The notes under the pieces: generated by a model | Told to the model about the DNA's origin: nothing | The model's input: only the letters and a program-made list of their open reading frames with translations | Databases searched by the model: none | NCBI GenBank assembly: GCA_028023455.1 | Contig: JAQFVV010006721.1 | Location: 306,640-370,639, forward strand | Origin: Epiperipatus broadwayi | Lineage: Eukaryota > Onychophora > Udeonychophora > Euonychophora > Peripatidae | Reading direction: 5' to 3' | DNA: 64,000 bases | Shown: positions 49,012-61,364 of the stretch, in pieces | Layout: the number at the start of each line of letters is the position of its first letter | Position numbering within the stretch: position 1 is the stretch's first letter | Made by a program: the position numbers and the translations under genes

Positions 49012-49149
49012 CTGTTTGCAGCTACAATTACAAAGATTCTCAACAAATCTTCACATTTGGGCACCAACTGCTGTCTTAGCTGATAATTTTACAGCCTCAT
49101 GGAAATAAAGGCCATAATTGTTTGTTTTGTCTGTCATGATTGTGAATAT
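49012..49149 (-). pseudogene. exon-like segment of 46 codons with one in-frame TGA
   Basis: The minus strand has an acceptor (GATTTTTTTAG) and a possible donor (CAG|GTGTTT) exactly 46 codons apart. The frame reads IFTIMTDKTNNYGLYFHEAV KLSAKTAVGAQM, then TGA, then RFVENLCNCSCKQ. The sequence on both sides of the stop looks coding. Options: an exon of a decayed or allelic-null gene, a base error, a retroposed pseudogene, or TGA recoding. The donor is weak. Product not recognised. Confidence 0.4.
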
Positions 49150-49272
49150 CTAAAAAAATCATTCAACACAATTTATTCTGCCTTTAAACAACTAACTTGA
49201 TGTTTCAGTTAAAAATTATAAGGTAACTGAAAAAAAAACTAGATATTTCTTGATATTAAACTCAGATGTAGA

Positions 49273-49560
49273 ATGGTGATCATGTGATGTTTAGTGGTTT
49301 AAGGTGTAAATCCAACAAATGAACTATACTGTCTGATATATGTTTGCAAGCAACCTACTCATGTTAATTTACCATGTGAATAATCACATAATAATAATAT
49401 CACATGATCACCATCTCTATGCCACAAGCCAGAAACTAGTCTGGGGTATTGGATGAGTAGGCACTAGATAGGGATTTTATGTACAAGCCTTCTGGCATCC
49501 ATTGATTACTCTGTTTGGCACAGGGTGGCACTACTGCATGGAGAGTTTTGCCTTTGTTTA
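49273..49560. mobile_element. foldback element FB-1, copy f (rearranged)
   Basis: gtgatcatgtgatgtttagt ggtttaa (49277-49303) is the outer end. After about 95 unrelated bases, tcacatgatcaccatctct (about 49401) joins the right arm (atgccacaagccagaaacta ... gagagttttgccttt, to about 49556). An FB-1 copy broken and re-joined, or two partial insertions. Confidence 0.68.
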
Positions 49561-49899
49561 TAATAATAATACCTGAAGTGACAAGAATGGATGGCATAAA
49601 ACATTAGGAATTTTCCCTCCACAGTTGCTTCAAAATTAGAGCATTTTTTAACTTAGCAATACACATTTCTGCAGTCAATGACAGTCTTACTTTTCTTCAC
49701 AGTCTCAAAAAGCAGTTACAATACTCTAAGTTCCATTATAAGAGTTTTTGTTAAGTTTCAGCCATAATTAAAAAGAAAGTTGACAGGGTCATCTAGGTGC
49801 TTAAATTAAAATTTATGGTGAATTTCTTTAAACTTAATACTTATACACTAAAATGAAAAGGCATATACACACATATATTACTTTAGCAACTATTAATAT

Positions 49900-49999
49900 T
49901 AAACCACTAAACACTACATGCTCACTATCTCATACTAGCATATAATTGCTCTTGTTAGCACAAGATGGCACTACTATATGGAGAGTTTTGCTTTGTTTT
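49900..49999. mobile_element. foldback element FB-1, copy g (short)
   Basis: ttaaaccactaaacactaca tgctcactatctcatactag, then ttgttagcacaagatggcac and ggagagttttgctttgtttt. The outer flank is joined to the innermost end with both arms removed. Confidence 0.62.
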
Positions 50000-50151
50000 G
50001 AATTGTTTAATAACTATTAATATAATGAAGGAAAAAATTATCGTAGAATGTGATATAATTTATTATTGATATATTGTAATTTTGATCAATTTTAATAAGT
50101 TTAATAAAAATATATTGTTTAGTATAATTGAAAACAAAAATTTAAAAATAC

Positions 50152-50287
50152 TTTCCCTAGAATTTAAAGTCAGCGACTGGCAAAGAACGGTCATGAAGAT
50201 TTCTTGGAAATTCATTATCATATGAGCAATAAGAGGTAAACTGAAGTAATTCTGAAATAACTGACAAATTATACACTTCATGTGGGG
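50152..50287 (-). CDS. candidate exon, frame ambiguous
   Basis: The acceptor on minus is excellent (TTTTTTTTTTCTATTTCAG). Two frames are open. One (phase 0 start) reads PHMKCIICQLFQNYFSLPLI AHMIMNFQEIFMTVLCQSLT and reaches a weak GTATTT donor. The other (two-base start) reads PHEVYNLSVISELLQFTSYC SYDNEFPRNLHDRSLPVADF KF and then a TAG. The second looks more protein-like and could be a terminal exon; the first fits the phase of 50837-50905. I cannot decide. Product not recognised. Confidence 0.4.
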
Positions 50288-50499
50288 CTGAAATAGAAAA
50301 AAAAAACAAGTGTAAAATTTTAATAAATTAAAAATATTTGTCTACAAAGAAAATTACAAAAATATTTCGTTCTCACACACATACTAAATAGTGTTTGCCT
50401 TAATTGCAAATTCAGATTACACATTTGTTTATAATTGTTTTTATTTCAAATCAGTAAAACATCTAATGTTGTAATGACTAATTTATATTATGCATAATT

Positions 50500-50504
<5 letters not shown>

Positions 50505-50542
<38 letters not shown>

Positions 50543-50640
50543 AACAATTGTAATGGCACAATATATATATATACGATTGTTTATATAGATGGCTTCAATA
50601 TAAGCCATTCAATGTTGAATGGCTTATACATAATTGATAT
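50505..50640. repeat. (TA)n run and 13 bp palindrome
   Basis: A (TA)n run (about 50507-50540) and a second short one flank acaattgt. Then ataagccattcaa / ttgaatggcttat (50600-50612 and 50615-50627) forms a perfect stem with a 2-base loop. Confidence 0.85.
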
Positions 50641-50836
50641 AAGGTTATTCAGTATTGATCCCTGAATGGTAATTAATTATTCTTACAATAGGGAGTTTAA
50701 ATACATTCCAAATTGAGTCAGTGATTGGTTTTTAATCTGTACAGCTTGGACAAACCTTTAAGTGCCACTGCCACTATCATTGTTGTTCAATATAAAAATT
50801 TTATCTCATTGAAATTTTTACTGAAGCAAAACTTAC

Positions 50837-50905
50837 CAGTAAAAAACCTATTGCTAAACCAATGACTTGCCATGATTCATAGCAATTTTGAAACCGAGTT
50901 TCCAT
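50837..50905 (-). CDS. candidate first coding exon (ATG, 23 codons)
   Basis: The minus strand has TAA ATG, then METRFQNCYESWQVIGLAIG FLL, then a strong donor (CTG|GTAAGTTTT). The in-frame stop directly before the ATG argues for a true start rather than an internal exon. The end (VIGLAIGFLL) looks like the start of a membrane helix. Phase 0 end fits one reading of the next candidate exon (50152-50287, 549-base intron). Not recognised; no promoter identified. Confidence 0.42.
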
Positions 50906-51200
50906 TTAAAAAACACAGAAGAGCAGATGTGAGGACAATGACCATTGCTTCTTAAACTCAAGTCTCCTTAAAAAGTTAAAACCTTCTATACAATATTTTC
51001 AAAGTCATACATTCAAAATAGTGTACAACAATGTAAAATGATTTTAAAAAAAATTAAAAATAATTTGATAAAAGTATAAATATTTCTATTTAAAATACCC
51101 ACAAACACCAACACTTTTCGAGACAATTGCTCTGTACATTATAATCGATTGACAGCCATCACATGGGGCAAGTCAAAATTATATAACCCAAAAAAAGAGT

Positions 51201-51319
51201 GGATATACCCACAATATTATCACTATTAGTTCAAAATACATCAGACATTGTTGTAGGGCAGGTATACCCACAATATTATTACTATTAGTTGAAAATACAT
51301 TGGACACTATAGTAGGCTA
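51201..51319 (+). repeat. two tandem 60 bp units
   Basis: Units at 51201 and 51261 share ggtatacccacaatattat and actattagtt(c/g)aaaataca, then (ca/tt)gacat/cact. No function apparent. Confidence 0.85.
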
Positions 51320-51329
51320 ACCACAATAA

Positions 51330-52515
51330 TATGATAGTCTAAGATCAGGGTTCTCATATATGATATATGGTATAATAAAAAGAGCCATCGGATAAGAATA
51401 ACAATAACTAAGCATGGTAAATATATTAATTTAAATTTTAAGAGAAGGAAACTTTTGACTCACTCTTACAAACTACATATGCTCTTAATATTGAAAGCAT
51501 AAACCTAAGAGTAATTAAGTTACAGTATATTCTTTCTCATAACATTTTTTTAAAATATCTCCCTCCAATTTATTATTCTGAACATTTCATTGCAAAGATC
51601 TGATCCACAATTAAAAACTCTTGACAAAGGAAAACTATATATTTTTTTTTTATATTTTCATTGTGCCACTTTACTTTTCAAAATAATTTCTTTTGCCCAA
51701 AACAATTTCTTTTGATTATTGATTATAATAGTAATACTGCAGGGTTTTTTTATTAAATATTTATAATATTAAAATGTAGACTTTTATTTCATTTGTGAAT
51801 TATTAAAAAATGAATAACTTCCTAGTGAAAACATGAGGAGACATACTCTTACCCCTAAAATAATGTCTACTTAATTTACAATAATAATGGACAATTTAAA
51901 AAATTATTTTTAATTAAAATAAAATATATAGAAACTCTTAATTTAGAATAAAATAATAATGCACTAGGATACCAGTTAAATACCAAGAGTGGATAAGGGA
52001 TTTTATGATCACTCAGAATATCCTAATAACAACTCATGCCAAATCTTTCTTATAACTTTAAGACAAATCATTTAATCATTAAATTTATGTTTGATAATCA
52101 CCTATAATTTTATCAATAAGCAGATAATAATTTTATCACAAACGCGTCTTCTTTTAATAATTGCACATGATTAAAAGTGATCATTTCAGATTAAGAAAAT
52201 GAATGATTTTTTTTCTTAGATGCATTCTTAACATCTGTAGACTATTTTAACAAAGTGATTATTATCTTCAATTTTATGTGCATGTACTCATAATAGCTAC
52301 CATAATATATAATTGTATCATTGATTATATAATGTTAAGATTTCTGGTTAAGTAGTACATAATTGAGATGGTATTAAAGCCTTACACAAATTGAACAATA
52401 AAATATAATAATTATTTAAATAATGACAATCAAATAAACATCAATTTTGAAAATCTACAATCTTCAAAGTAAGCTATTCAAATATTATGACAAATAACTT
52501 TACTGCATAAAAAAA
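51330..52515. other. no gene seen
   Basis: AT-rich sequence without supported frames or repeats. Confidence 0.4.
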
Positions 52516-52524
52516 TACATTTTA

Positions 52525-53290
52525 GAATTTTTTTTTATTTTTATTTAAAAAATTTAGATTTATTTATAATAGGTATATACAAAAGTTTTCTATGATAGTT
52601 GTAAATGTTTATATTGTTTTAAGTTCTCCAAGAGTTTGTATAGAATGAGGGGAGATTTGATTTGTTTGTTTAGTCAGATCATAGGTCAGAGAAAAATTAG
52701 TGTGAGTTTAGGATGTTTGAATTTATGTCTATACATTAATCAGATATTTGAGTGTTTCTTTTACCTGTTATATAGTTTACCAATCATTAGGATTTGAGTC
52801 ATTTTATAGGTAAGGTATTTTGAACAATTTCCACGTATATTTGTGTAGATATTTTGAGGAGAGCATTTTGTCTTTCTTTTGTAGTTTTGAAAGTGTTGCA
52901 AGAAAGAAAAAGTTTGCTTCCAGCTGGGGAATGCTAAACTTTAATTTACATCTTGTCACCCAGATAGAATATGCAACAAAGATTGCCATCCTAATAGTGG
53001 GGAAGTCTCTTTCCTTAATACACTCTTTGATTGATAGAATTTTATAGTAATCAATAATACTATTTTGAGATATTATGAGTTTAATCCTTCCCAATCCCAT
53101 GCAAGAAAGCATAATGTGTTCAAATGTATCTTCAGGCATTAAGCAGTTTGGACAAATGGGGTCTATGTTTCTTATACCTCTTTTGTAATGAAGGAACCAG
53201 TTGGTATGCATTGCATTTAGGTTCACCTTTATTAGATAGTCGAGGAATTTGGGTTCCAATATCCAGAATTTGATTTAGAAGTTTACAGCT
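52525..53290 (-). pseudogene. LINE 3' end with intact C-terminal 151-codon frame
   Basis: The minus frame 53259-52804 is open. It starts near EPKFLDYLIKVNLNAMHTNW, holds the zinc knuckle ICPNCLMPEDTFEHIMLSC (C-x2-C-x8-H-x4-C) of the LINE C-terminus, and continues SIWVTRCKLKF...LSKLQKKDKM...KYTWKLFKIPYL to a stop. A 3' untranslated stretch with AATAAA and A-rich tail runs to about 52525. RT and endonuclease are absent (5' truncation). Same family as 26900-27575 but much less decayed. Confidence 0.72.
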
Positions 53291-53294
53291 TATA

Positions 53295-56200
53295 ATAATA
53301 AATAAATAAATTTATAAATTAAATGATAATTGACTAATTGTGAATTTGTCTGACTGATCAAACTTTTTATTAAATGTGCACATTATTCCAAGAAGTTCTA
53401 GATTTTTGCATTACAATCATATTATGATGTTGTTCCAAGAATGCTAAGCATGACTTACCAACCCAGAGATGAATCAATGCTAGAAGTGATGTATATTACT
53501 TATTTAGGCATATAAATACAATTTAAAATTTTTAAATAAATAAGTATTAGCAATACTGGCAAAGAATAGCAAGACAGACCTACACATTAGAACCATCTCT
53601 AACTTGCCATCAGGGTATTCAAGAGTGCATTCAAAGAAAAGATGATGTTATTCAAAACAATGTCACTTAGCAAAAATAAAAATAAAGTTATGGTTGTATC
53701 CCACACATGGCTTCAAACAAGATATATGATATAATACATCTGAGAGAAAAAGATACATAAGGTAATGAAACTAATGATGGCATGCACTTAAAAGGAGCAC
53801 CTAAATTTTGAGGACAAACAAATATGCTAGGACAATTGTCTCTGAACATATGAAAAAAGTGAGACTGAACCATCAAAAGAATTAGGAACAATAGGAAATG
53901 CCTTAAATAAAGCATTTATGCTAAATATAAAACATGACAAATATCACTCACAGAAAATACTATAATAAGAAAGACAAAGCTACAATCTCTTTAAAAAATA
54001 TATATGCTAGAAACATAAATACTCACATGAGAGAGACAAAACTATTATCTCTTGGAAAATATAATGGCAAGATAATGTAATAAAACAAGAGGGCTAATGC
54101 CACAATATTTTAGTCAAATATTATAATTATTACCTGATATATAAAACAGATAACAAAATTATTTTCCAAATATGCTTTAATAAAACATGGCCTGAAATAA
54201 ACAATAAAATAAGAACTTACATCTTCATTGGTTGTGCAAAAATATATTCATTAAAATAGAGAAATTACTCATGATATGGGACAAAGCAACATTTTAAAGT
54301 GATAGAAAATTATAAATAGCAAATATTCTGCAAACTTTTGGATATTACAGTTTATAAATAATGCATAAAATATATCAGACCCAAGTGTATAATATAGATA
54401 AATAATTACAAAAGCATAAAATTATAATTTAAAATTATACCCAGTTTACCCAAATCTAAATAATTAAATGGCCTTTATTCTGGAGGGTTCACCATACAGA
54501 AAATTTAAAACTGAAGGTACAACATTCTATAAGCAAGAGATTTCATGACAAAATAAGCTCACAATATATTAATGCCCATTGAATTTTGTGAAAATATTTT
54601 TAAATACAGCATGGGAAATTTCGTGTATAATATTATGTAAACTTCACATTCATCCATAGGAAAATATAATTTAATAATGAGGCTGAGGAACAAATATTCT
54701 TTAAAGATAAACCAAGTTTTATTAGAGAGTAGGGTTTGAAATCCATTGTACTATAAAAAATAAAGCATACAGTAAAGCAGATTTGTAATCAAAAGTTAAT
54801 TTTATAATATCTTGAATAACAATTCATTAAATCATTTTGTACTTCTTTTATAATACATATATGACTGTTTCAAATATTTTTTTCCAGATGTAGTCAAATA
54901 ATGACAGCAATGAATTTTTAAGTAATAAGTCCATTACAATGATATAACAATACTTTAGAAACATAAGTATTTAAACAATAATTTTCTAATGAAAGAATAA
55001 GTTAATTAATTTTCATTTTACAGACTTGGGGAATATTTTTTCTATCTCTAGCCTGTATTAAACATAAGTTAAAATATTCACAAGTGAATGTCTGGCACTC
55101 TGTAGCAAAGATAATCAATAAATAATTATGATAAGTAATTAAAATATTATGCACAATTAATAAAGAGGTTCTACAATCCAGAATTAAAATATTTCATTTA
55201 CTAAAAATTATTTATCCTTGAGAAAACCATAGCTAAAATATGATAATATTGAAATAAATATATTTCAAAGAAACATTGCTGGAGACCAAACATTTCAGTC
55301 TTTTAATAAATTTATTACTCTTTCAACACTTTTTTAAAATTTTAAGCAAAGTCATTAAAAATATTAAGAACTGCTACTAGTATTGAAAAACATGTCTCTA
55401 ACATATCTTAATATTGTGACACAGAAATATTGAATTGATAATAAAGTTCATTGTAAATAAACAAATTGGTAATCAATAAAAGTTTTTACATTAGTGAGGT
55501 AAACCATAAAAAGTTACAATGATATGTTAATTCTACATAAAAGTAATTTAATAGTTGTAGAAAAATAACTATTTAAACTTCCCATCATGGCTTTATATTT
55601 TAATACTCTATATTTAGGAATACTCAGTAGATTTAGCTTAAAGTTTCAATACCCAGATTAAAACTTATCTAAGAATACATTAAATTAACAATATAAAATT
55701 GATTAAAATAATTAAAAGTATTAAAATTATTAACACTGCAATCAAATAAGAAAAAAATTAATTGGAAAAGAAAATAAGCAGGTTTTTCTCTTTTTCCTTT
55801 GTGTGTGAAAGTTCTCTCCTGTCTCTTTTTCTACTCCTGATCATGTGATTAATTTTATTGATTGAAGTTGACATTTTAAAATCATCTCCTTTTGACCTCC
55901 TACATTAAAGTTTAAAAATTGATTTGGTATGTGGGAAACAAAGCTAAAAATAGAAACTCATTTACATATTGTCTAGACTTTAATTGAAATATTTTAACTA
56001 AGACAGTTATTTATAAATTAAAATTATTACAATAAAATAAAATAATATATTACAGAATGAATTACATTAATTTTGAAAAGAATATGAAGTTACATTATTC
56101 TTTATAACATTTTATATCTTATTAAATAAATTAGAAGTTCTCCAGAATATCTTTTATTAGTTTAAATAAAAGGCATTTTAAGAATAATATTTAAAGATTA

Positions 56201-57180
56201 TGAATGAAGAAATGAAAGCAAAATAAAAATGCAAGCACATACACAGATATGTTATAATGTTTCTCTTAATTGAAAACTAATAACTTTAAATAATAAAAAT
56301 TGTCCTTATCTCCCTATAATTAACATAGCTTAACTTTATTTTCACTGAGTTAATCTTTATAATAAGATATCTGAATTAAACATACTTTTATTACTAAATA
56401 ATTTAAATAGAAATGCTTTCTTATAAGTAAACAAATTAAATAATAATACTTAACATTAAAGATTTATACTTAGCTATTATTACAGTTTAACTTGAACATT
56501 GAATTTTAATATACTAGATGCTAGATAAAAATAACTTTAGCTTTTAATAGCTTTCAACATTAATTTATTTTTATACAAGAAAATATATTCCTAATTTAAC
56601 AATTGGAAGTCACTTGAAACTACAGATAGGTTCAAATCAATGCAATAAAAATATTTAAAATGATTTTTAAAAAATAATTAGGTCTTATAAAAGTTATTAG
56701 AATAATTTATAAAATGAATTACCATTTAACTATAAAACCCTGATAAAATTAACTTAATGAAATTTTTTATATACTTAGACATATTAGATAGTTGAAACTT
56801 TAGCTTTATTGGAACAACTAAAGGTTACAATATGTATATATGATTGTTAAAGAAATAGTTTTATTATGGAAAATAATTACCACACTACACATAATTATCC
56901 TATTTATTCACTCTAGAAGAATTTATAAAAAATTAACCTAGATTAAATGTTTAATACTTCATGACAATTAATTATATATGTAAATGCAAACTAAAAGCAG
57001 CAGTAGATGAGTAATATGTAGTGTACAAAAAATTTCTTATTTATATGCAGTTTTATAATTATTTCAAGTATTGCATAATTTACCGCTAAAAATCTTTACA
57101 TTAGAAATTGTCTTTTCAGTGATTAATGTTGAGTTTATCAATATATATATATATATATATAATGACTAAAATAAACACAT
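53295..57180. other. about 3.9 kb of AT-rich sequence, no gene seen
   Basis: Very AT-rich. A 75-codon minus frame (53688-53915) is unrecognised. A GTAAGTTC on minus at about 54228 has no acceptor partner. (TA)n at 57141-57162. Confidence 0.45.
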
Positions 57181-57489
57181 TTATTTAATTCGTGTTGTTT
57201 TATTTTATCATAACATGGCAGGTATGTAATACCACCAGGATATATTAAGGCTAGCTACAGTCGACAGATGACTTGAAGTTTACAGGCAACAGTTATTAAT
57301 ACAGTTAAAAGAAATCTGTAATTAATAATAGTTTGATGTAGCTGACTACTTTTATCACATTCGTAATTGAAAGAATTGCAACATTTGTATATGAATTAAA
57401 CAAAATATTATAATGGTAATCTACAATAATGTTAAGGGGTTTGATATTAAAATGCAGCAAAGTTGTGTTTATATGTAGAGCACATAGAG

Positions 57490-58480
57490 AAATATATACT
57501 CATTAATAAGGTAAAGGATGATAAACTAAAGGTAGTAATGCTAATGTGGCTTATAGATAAAGACCTTTCTTAAATAATGAAAAGGCTTAGTGAAGTAAAA
57601 CCTCTAAAAGTAGCATATCTTGAGCTCAAAGAAAAATTAATTACATATTATGAACCAGAAACATTTGTTAAAACAGGCAAAAATCACTATACGTATTGCC
57701 ACACACAGCAAGCTAGAATCCCCATCTAGTGCCTACTCATCCAATATCCCCAGACTAGTTTCTGGCTTGTGGCCTTCATCAGTGAGGAACCTTGGATCTG
57801 AGATCACTGCACCTGATCTTAGATCCAAGGATCCTCACTGATGAAGGCCACAAGCCAGAAACTAATCTGGGGATATTGGATGAATAGGCATTAGATGGGG
57901 ATTTTATGCACAAGCCTTCTGGCATCCATTGATTACTCTAGCTTGCTGTGTGTGGCAATACATATAGTGAGTTTTACCTGTTTTAACAACAGTGGTGGTC
58001 ATATGTTTATTGGCTTAAAACCAGAAATATCTAAATGAATGTTATGTCTACATCTTAAAAACAAAAGACAAGCACTGAATGAGAAGTGTCAGCAATATGA
58101 TATAGTATTGCAAGAACAATATGAATTTAGTGTTGAATTGGATGACATGCATTTTGATCAAAGGCTATTGGAGATGACTGACAATAAGTTATATCAAGCT
58201 CTTTTCAGTTAATAAGCCTTGACATATAAGCAGGTGGTAAATTAGTCATGCTGAAAAATTTTAAAATAATAGAGGTAGTAACTCAAAATATAATGGTGAG
58301 TAACAAGCTGTTGAAACTGCACAGAGCTTTTGTATGCTGTTGCTGTGGAGAGAAGGGCCACTGAAACAGCATCTGTAAATTCAAAAGTGAGAAATGTCAC
58401 CTATGTGGGAAACTGGTCATTTACAATATGTTTGTCACAAAAAAGACAAAATTAGCAAAAGGGAGTTAGATGTGCATTTC
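57490..58480 (+). pseudogene. gypsy gag remnant with zinc knuckles
   Basis: EQYEFSVELDDMHFDQRLLE and TDNKLYQALFS precede CYCCGEKGH and CHLCGKLVIYNMFVTKKT, two C-x2-C-type knuckles, the second disrupted. The arrangement fits Gag of gypsy elements lacking a nucleic-acid-rich tail. A foldback copy (57667-57985) is inserted in it. Stops present. Confidence 0.62.
57667..57985. mobile_element. foldback element FB-1, copy h (both arms, second subfamily ends)
   Basis: Ends ttaaaacaggcaaaaatcac and gtgagttttacctgttttaa with inner cacacagcaagctaga / tctagcttgctgtgtg. Centre: catccaatatccccagacta...ccttcatcagtgaggaacct and the inverse tcctcactgatgaaggccac. Right flank gtggtcatatgtttattggc is the inverse of the left flank of copy i. 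The most complete foldback here. Confidence 0.8.
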
Positions 58481-58534
58481 AAATTGTAAGTAGGAGGAAT
58501 TAAGAGTAATACAAGTAAAAACATTAACAATCAT

Positions 58535-58561
58535 ATATATATATATATATATATATGATTG

Positions 58562-58606
<45 letters not shown>
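58535..58606. repeat. (AT)n runs with inverted acaatcat / atgattgt
   Basis: acaatcatat...atatgattgt closes a hairpin at 58528-58563, followed by a second (AT)n run. It sits exactly between oppositely oriented gypsy fragments. Confidence 0.9.
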
Positions 58607-58609
<3 letters not shown>

Positions 58610-58779
58610 ATGTGTATATTTATAACACTATACACATTTAGTCTCTCCCACTCACTCTAGAGAATTAACTTTTATTCATTTAAGTCAATTTGTCTCAATT
58701 TGCTATTATTAGGCATTAGTACAGATAGGTGAGTTTGGTATTTTTCATATAATAACATCTTAACCAGGGTCCTTTTAGT

Positions 58780-59400
58780 TGATGAACATGAAGTTAAAGT
58801 TAATGGGACATAACATTGGTTAAATTTTCATTAATATCACTATACAAAGTTTTCTTTAACATTTATTTCAAATGCCACACAGCTTTCTCTACTATGCCAT
58901 TAAACTGTGAATAATACAGTAATGCCAACACATGGAAAATTCCCCTAATTGCTAAAAAATCTTTTTAAAGTAAAATAAAATTAGTTCCATTACCTGATAC
59001 AATAATTTTGGTGTAGCCATGTGTAAAAAAAATTAATTTAAAGCTTTTGTGGTCTTTTACTTATGTATTCTGTCCACTTTGAGTAGCATCTCTCAGTATA
59101 AGAAATATATTTCTGTTAAATGAGTCAGTATAAACAATATGGAGTCGTTCCCAAGGTTTTTTATCTTTAATCTAAAGCTCTAGCAACTTTGGGGTATCAT
59201 TGCAATAGCTAATAATCTTTTACAATACTTATCAGTTTGCCTAATCTGATTATTCATCTCTGGACACCACACATAAGACCATGATAATTATGTATCTGCA
59301 CAATTTCTGATTGTTCTTTATGTGATCAATTTAAAACTTGCTTTCTATTTTCAGAGGGTTTGAGTCCTGTTAATACACAATTTTTGCAAATAGATAACCA
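58780..59400 (-). pseudogene. gypsy integrase remnant
   Basis: On the minus strand: LTGLKPSENRKQVL, HNYHG, VQR, then SKWTEYISKRPQ, KIIVSGNGTNF (second catalytic Asp changed to Gly), FLAIRGIFHV and QFNGIVEKAVWHLK (catalytic Glu). The order is that of a Ty3/gypsy integrase core. Several stops; inactive. Confidence 0.65.
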
Positions 59401-59984
59401 CTCATACACATTCCAGATAGCTTTTGATATATATTCTGCATGTTTATTCAGTCGACCATGTTTAATCTACCTTTGCAAAGCATGGTAGCCAATAACTTTA
59501 GTCCATTCTGTAACTATTGTGCTATTCAGTGCATTGTTTCCCATTCACTGCCAAAGAATGTCCTCAAAGATTAATTTTAACTTAGTTTACCAATATATAT
59601 TATTTATGAGTATAATGAACTCATATTTTCTTTTATTTATGTTGTTTTGATTATTTTATCATGACAGGATAATATGTATATTATCCCCAGGGTACACTGC
59701 ACATATCACTGAACAAATATTTTTTAAAAATTCATTTAATTAAAACTAAATAATTATAAAAATACTGGTAAGAAGATTTTTCAAAAATGTTTATATTTAT
59801 TTTATCAATTATTAGTTTTCCATGAAACATTTTAATATTTTTCTATTCATTCCAGTTCCTTTCTGTAAAATTTTTGTCTTTTCATGACTGAAAAAAGTTT
59901 TAGTGGTAAATTATAGAGTACAGAAAAAGACTCAAATGCAAAAAGTGTAAGGATTTACAACATAGTATTAAGTTATGGATGGTA

Positions 59985-61060
59985 CTTATGGATAATCCTA
60001 GATATCAATGTTGGCAGCCATTTTTCTTTTTAATTATACATTTTCATGGGCATAATGATAATCCTAACAAATATGTTTTACTTATTAATACTGAAAATAT
60101 TAATAAATTGATCATAAATTCCTGCTAATTTTAAAAAATAGCCATAAATGTATTATAAATTCCATTTTAAAAAATCTATTTAAAACAAAATTGATTCAGA
60201 CAACTCGACATAAATAAAAAAATTATTTAATATATCAACCAAGCTTTCATTATATATTGGCTGTTTTCATTCGTTATTGGAATGTTATCAAGTTCCAATA
60301 TGGAATGAAAGTCGGGTTAATATATTAAATAATTTTTTATTTATAGCGAATTGTCTGTATCAATTTTGTTTTAAATTCATTATTTTTAAATTTTATATAT
60401 AAAATGGCAACATTATGGACAAATTTTAATATTGAAATTTAATCATTTAAAGTATATAAATCCCATTCACAGAAATAACACAAAACTATGATAATAAAAT
60501 TTAAATTAAATTTAATAATTCAAGCTTCAGGGATTTTTTTTAAGAACAAAAAGTGACCAATGTGGGTTATTCTTGTCAACAGCTAGTGTTTAGATATATA
60601 TATAATCTTTCTCCCAAATATATCAACAAACCACACAAGTTTTAAAAAAAAAATTCAAAAGCATTTGCTATATTATACTATGTATTTTATTATGTATAAA
60701 GCTTATATTTATTTTGATTCAAAATATTATTTAATTCAATACATTGTGATTTAACTAATGAACATTTATATCATTGGTATAATCTCTAAAATTCATTTAT
60801 GGTGCTGATATTATAAGCTAGTTAAACCTTTAAATTCATGGGAACAGAATTATCTTAGCACATTAAGGGTGTTCCGATGAATGGAATTTATCATACATTT
60901 ATTGCTATTTTTTAAAGTTGGCAAAAATTTTAATTGATTTATTGATATTTTATAATATTAACATGTAAAACATATTTGTTAGGATTATGAGATAACTATG
61001 CCCCTGAAAATGTATAATTAAAAAATCATGGCTACCAATCTTGGTATCCAGGATTATCTG
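59985..61060. mobile_element. 1.07 kb foldback element with a nested hairpin
   Basis: The left arm (59985-60180: ggataatcctagatatc, ttaattatacattttcatgg, gataatcctaacaaatatgt) is inverted at 60885-61055 (acatatttgttaggattatg, ctgaaaatgtataattaa, ggtatccaggattatc). Inside it, 60183-60374 is a second inverted repeat (acaaaattgattcagacaac / attgtctgtatcaattttgt). No ORF. Probably a MITE inserted into a larger MITE. Confidence 0.75.
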
Positions 61061-61364
61061 TAGTCAACCTTGGTGTCTGGAATTATGCTTAAGTATCATA
61101 TACCTTAATATATGTATGTCTTTAAGGAAGAGATTTATGTACTTGTGAAAAATATTTATGTTGTATAATTTTCAGAAGAAAAATTGTGAAAACACTCAGT
61201 TTGGTTATTAAACAGAAGTGTTAAACTCAACTTCTTTTATGATCTTTCAAGCATTTGCCATATTACTGTTTATATTATTAGAATGACAATGTTTTATGCT
61301 TATTTATACTAATTTGTATATACATGAGCAACAAACAAAAAAGAAGGCAGTTCTGTATTTGCTG

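Larger units (their letters stand above)
57185..59700. mobile_element. second, rearranged Ty3/gypsy relic
   Basis: A plus-strand Gag fragment (57490-58480) and a minus-strand integrase fragment (59400-58780) face each other across an (AT)n hairpin (58535-58606). Both outer edges carry a similar direct block, tgttgttttattttatcata at about 57193 and ttgttttgattattttatcatg at about 59641, possibly LTR remnants. This suggests one element with an internal inversion and deletion, though two insertions cannot be excluded. Confidence 0.5.

Noticed and set aside
54225-54300. Minus-strand exon ending at GTAAGTTC
   Set aside because: Donor good, but no acceptor and only a very short open frame.
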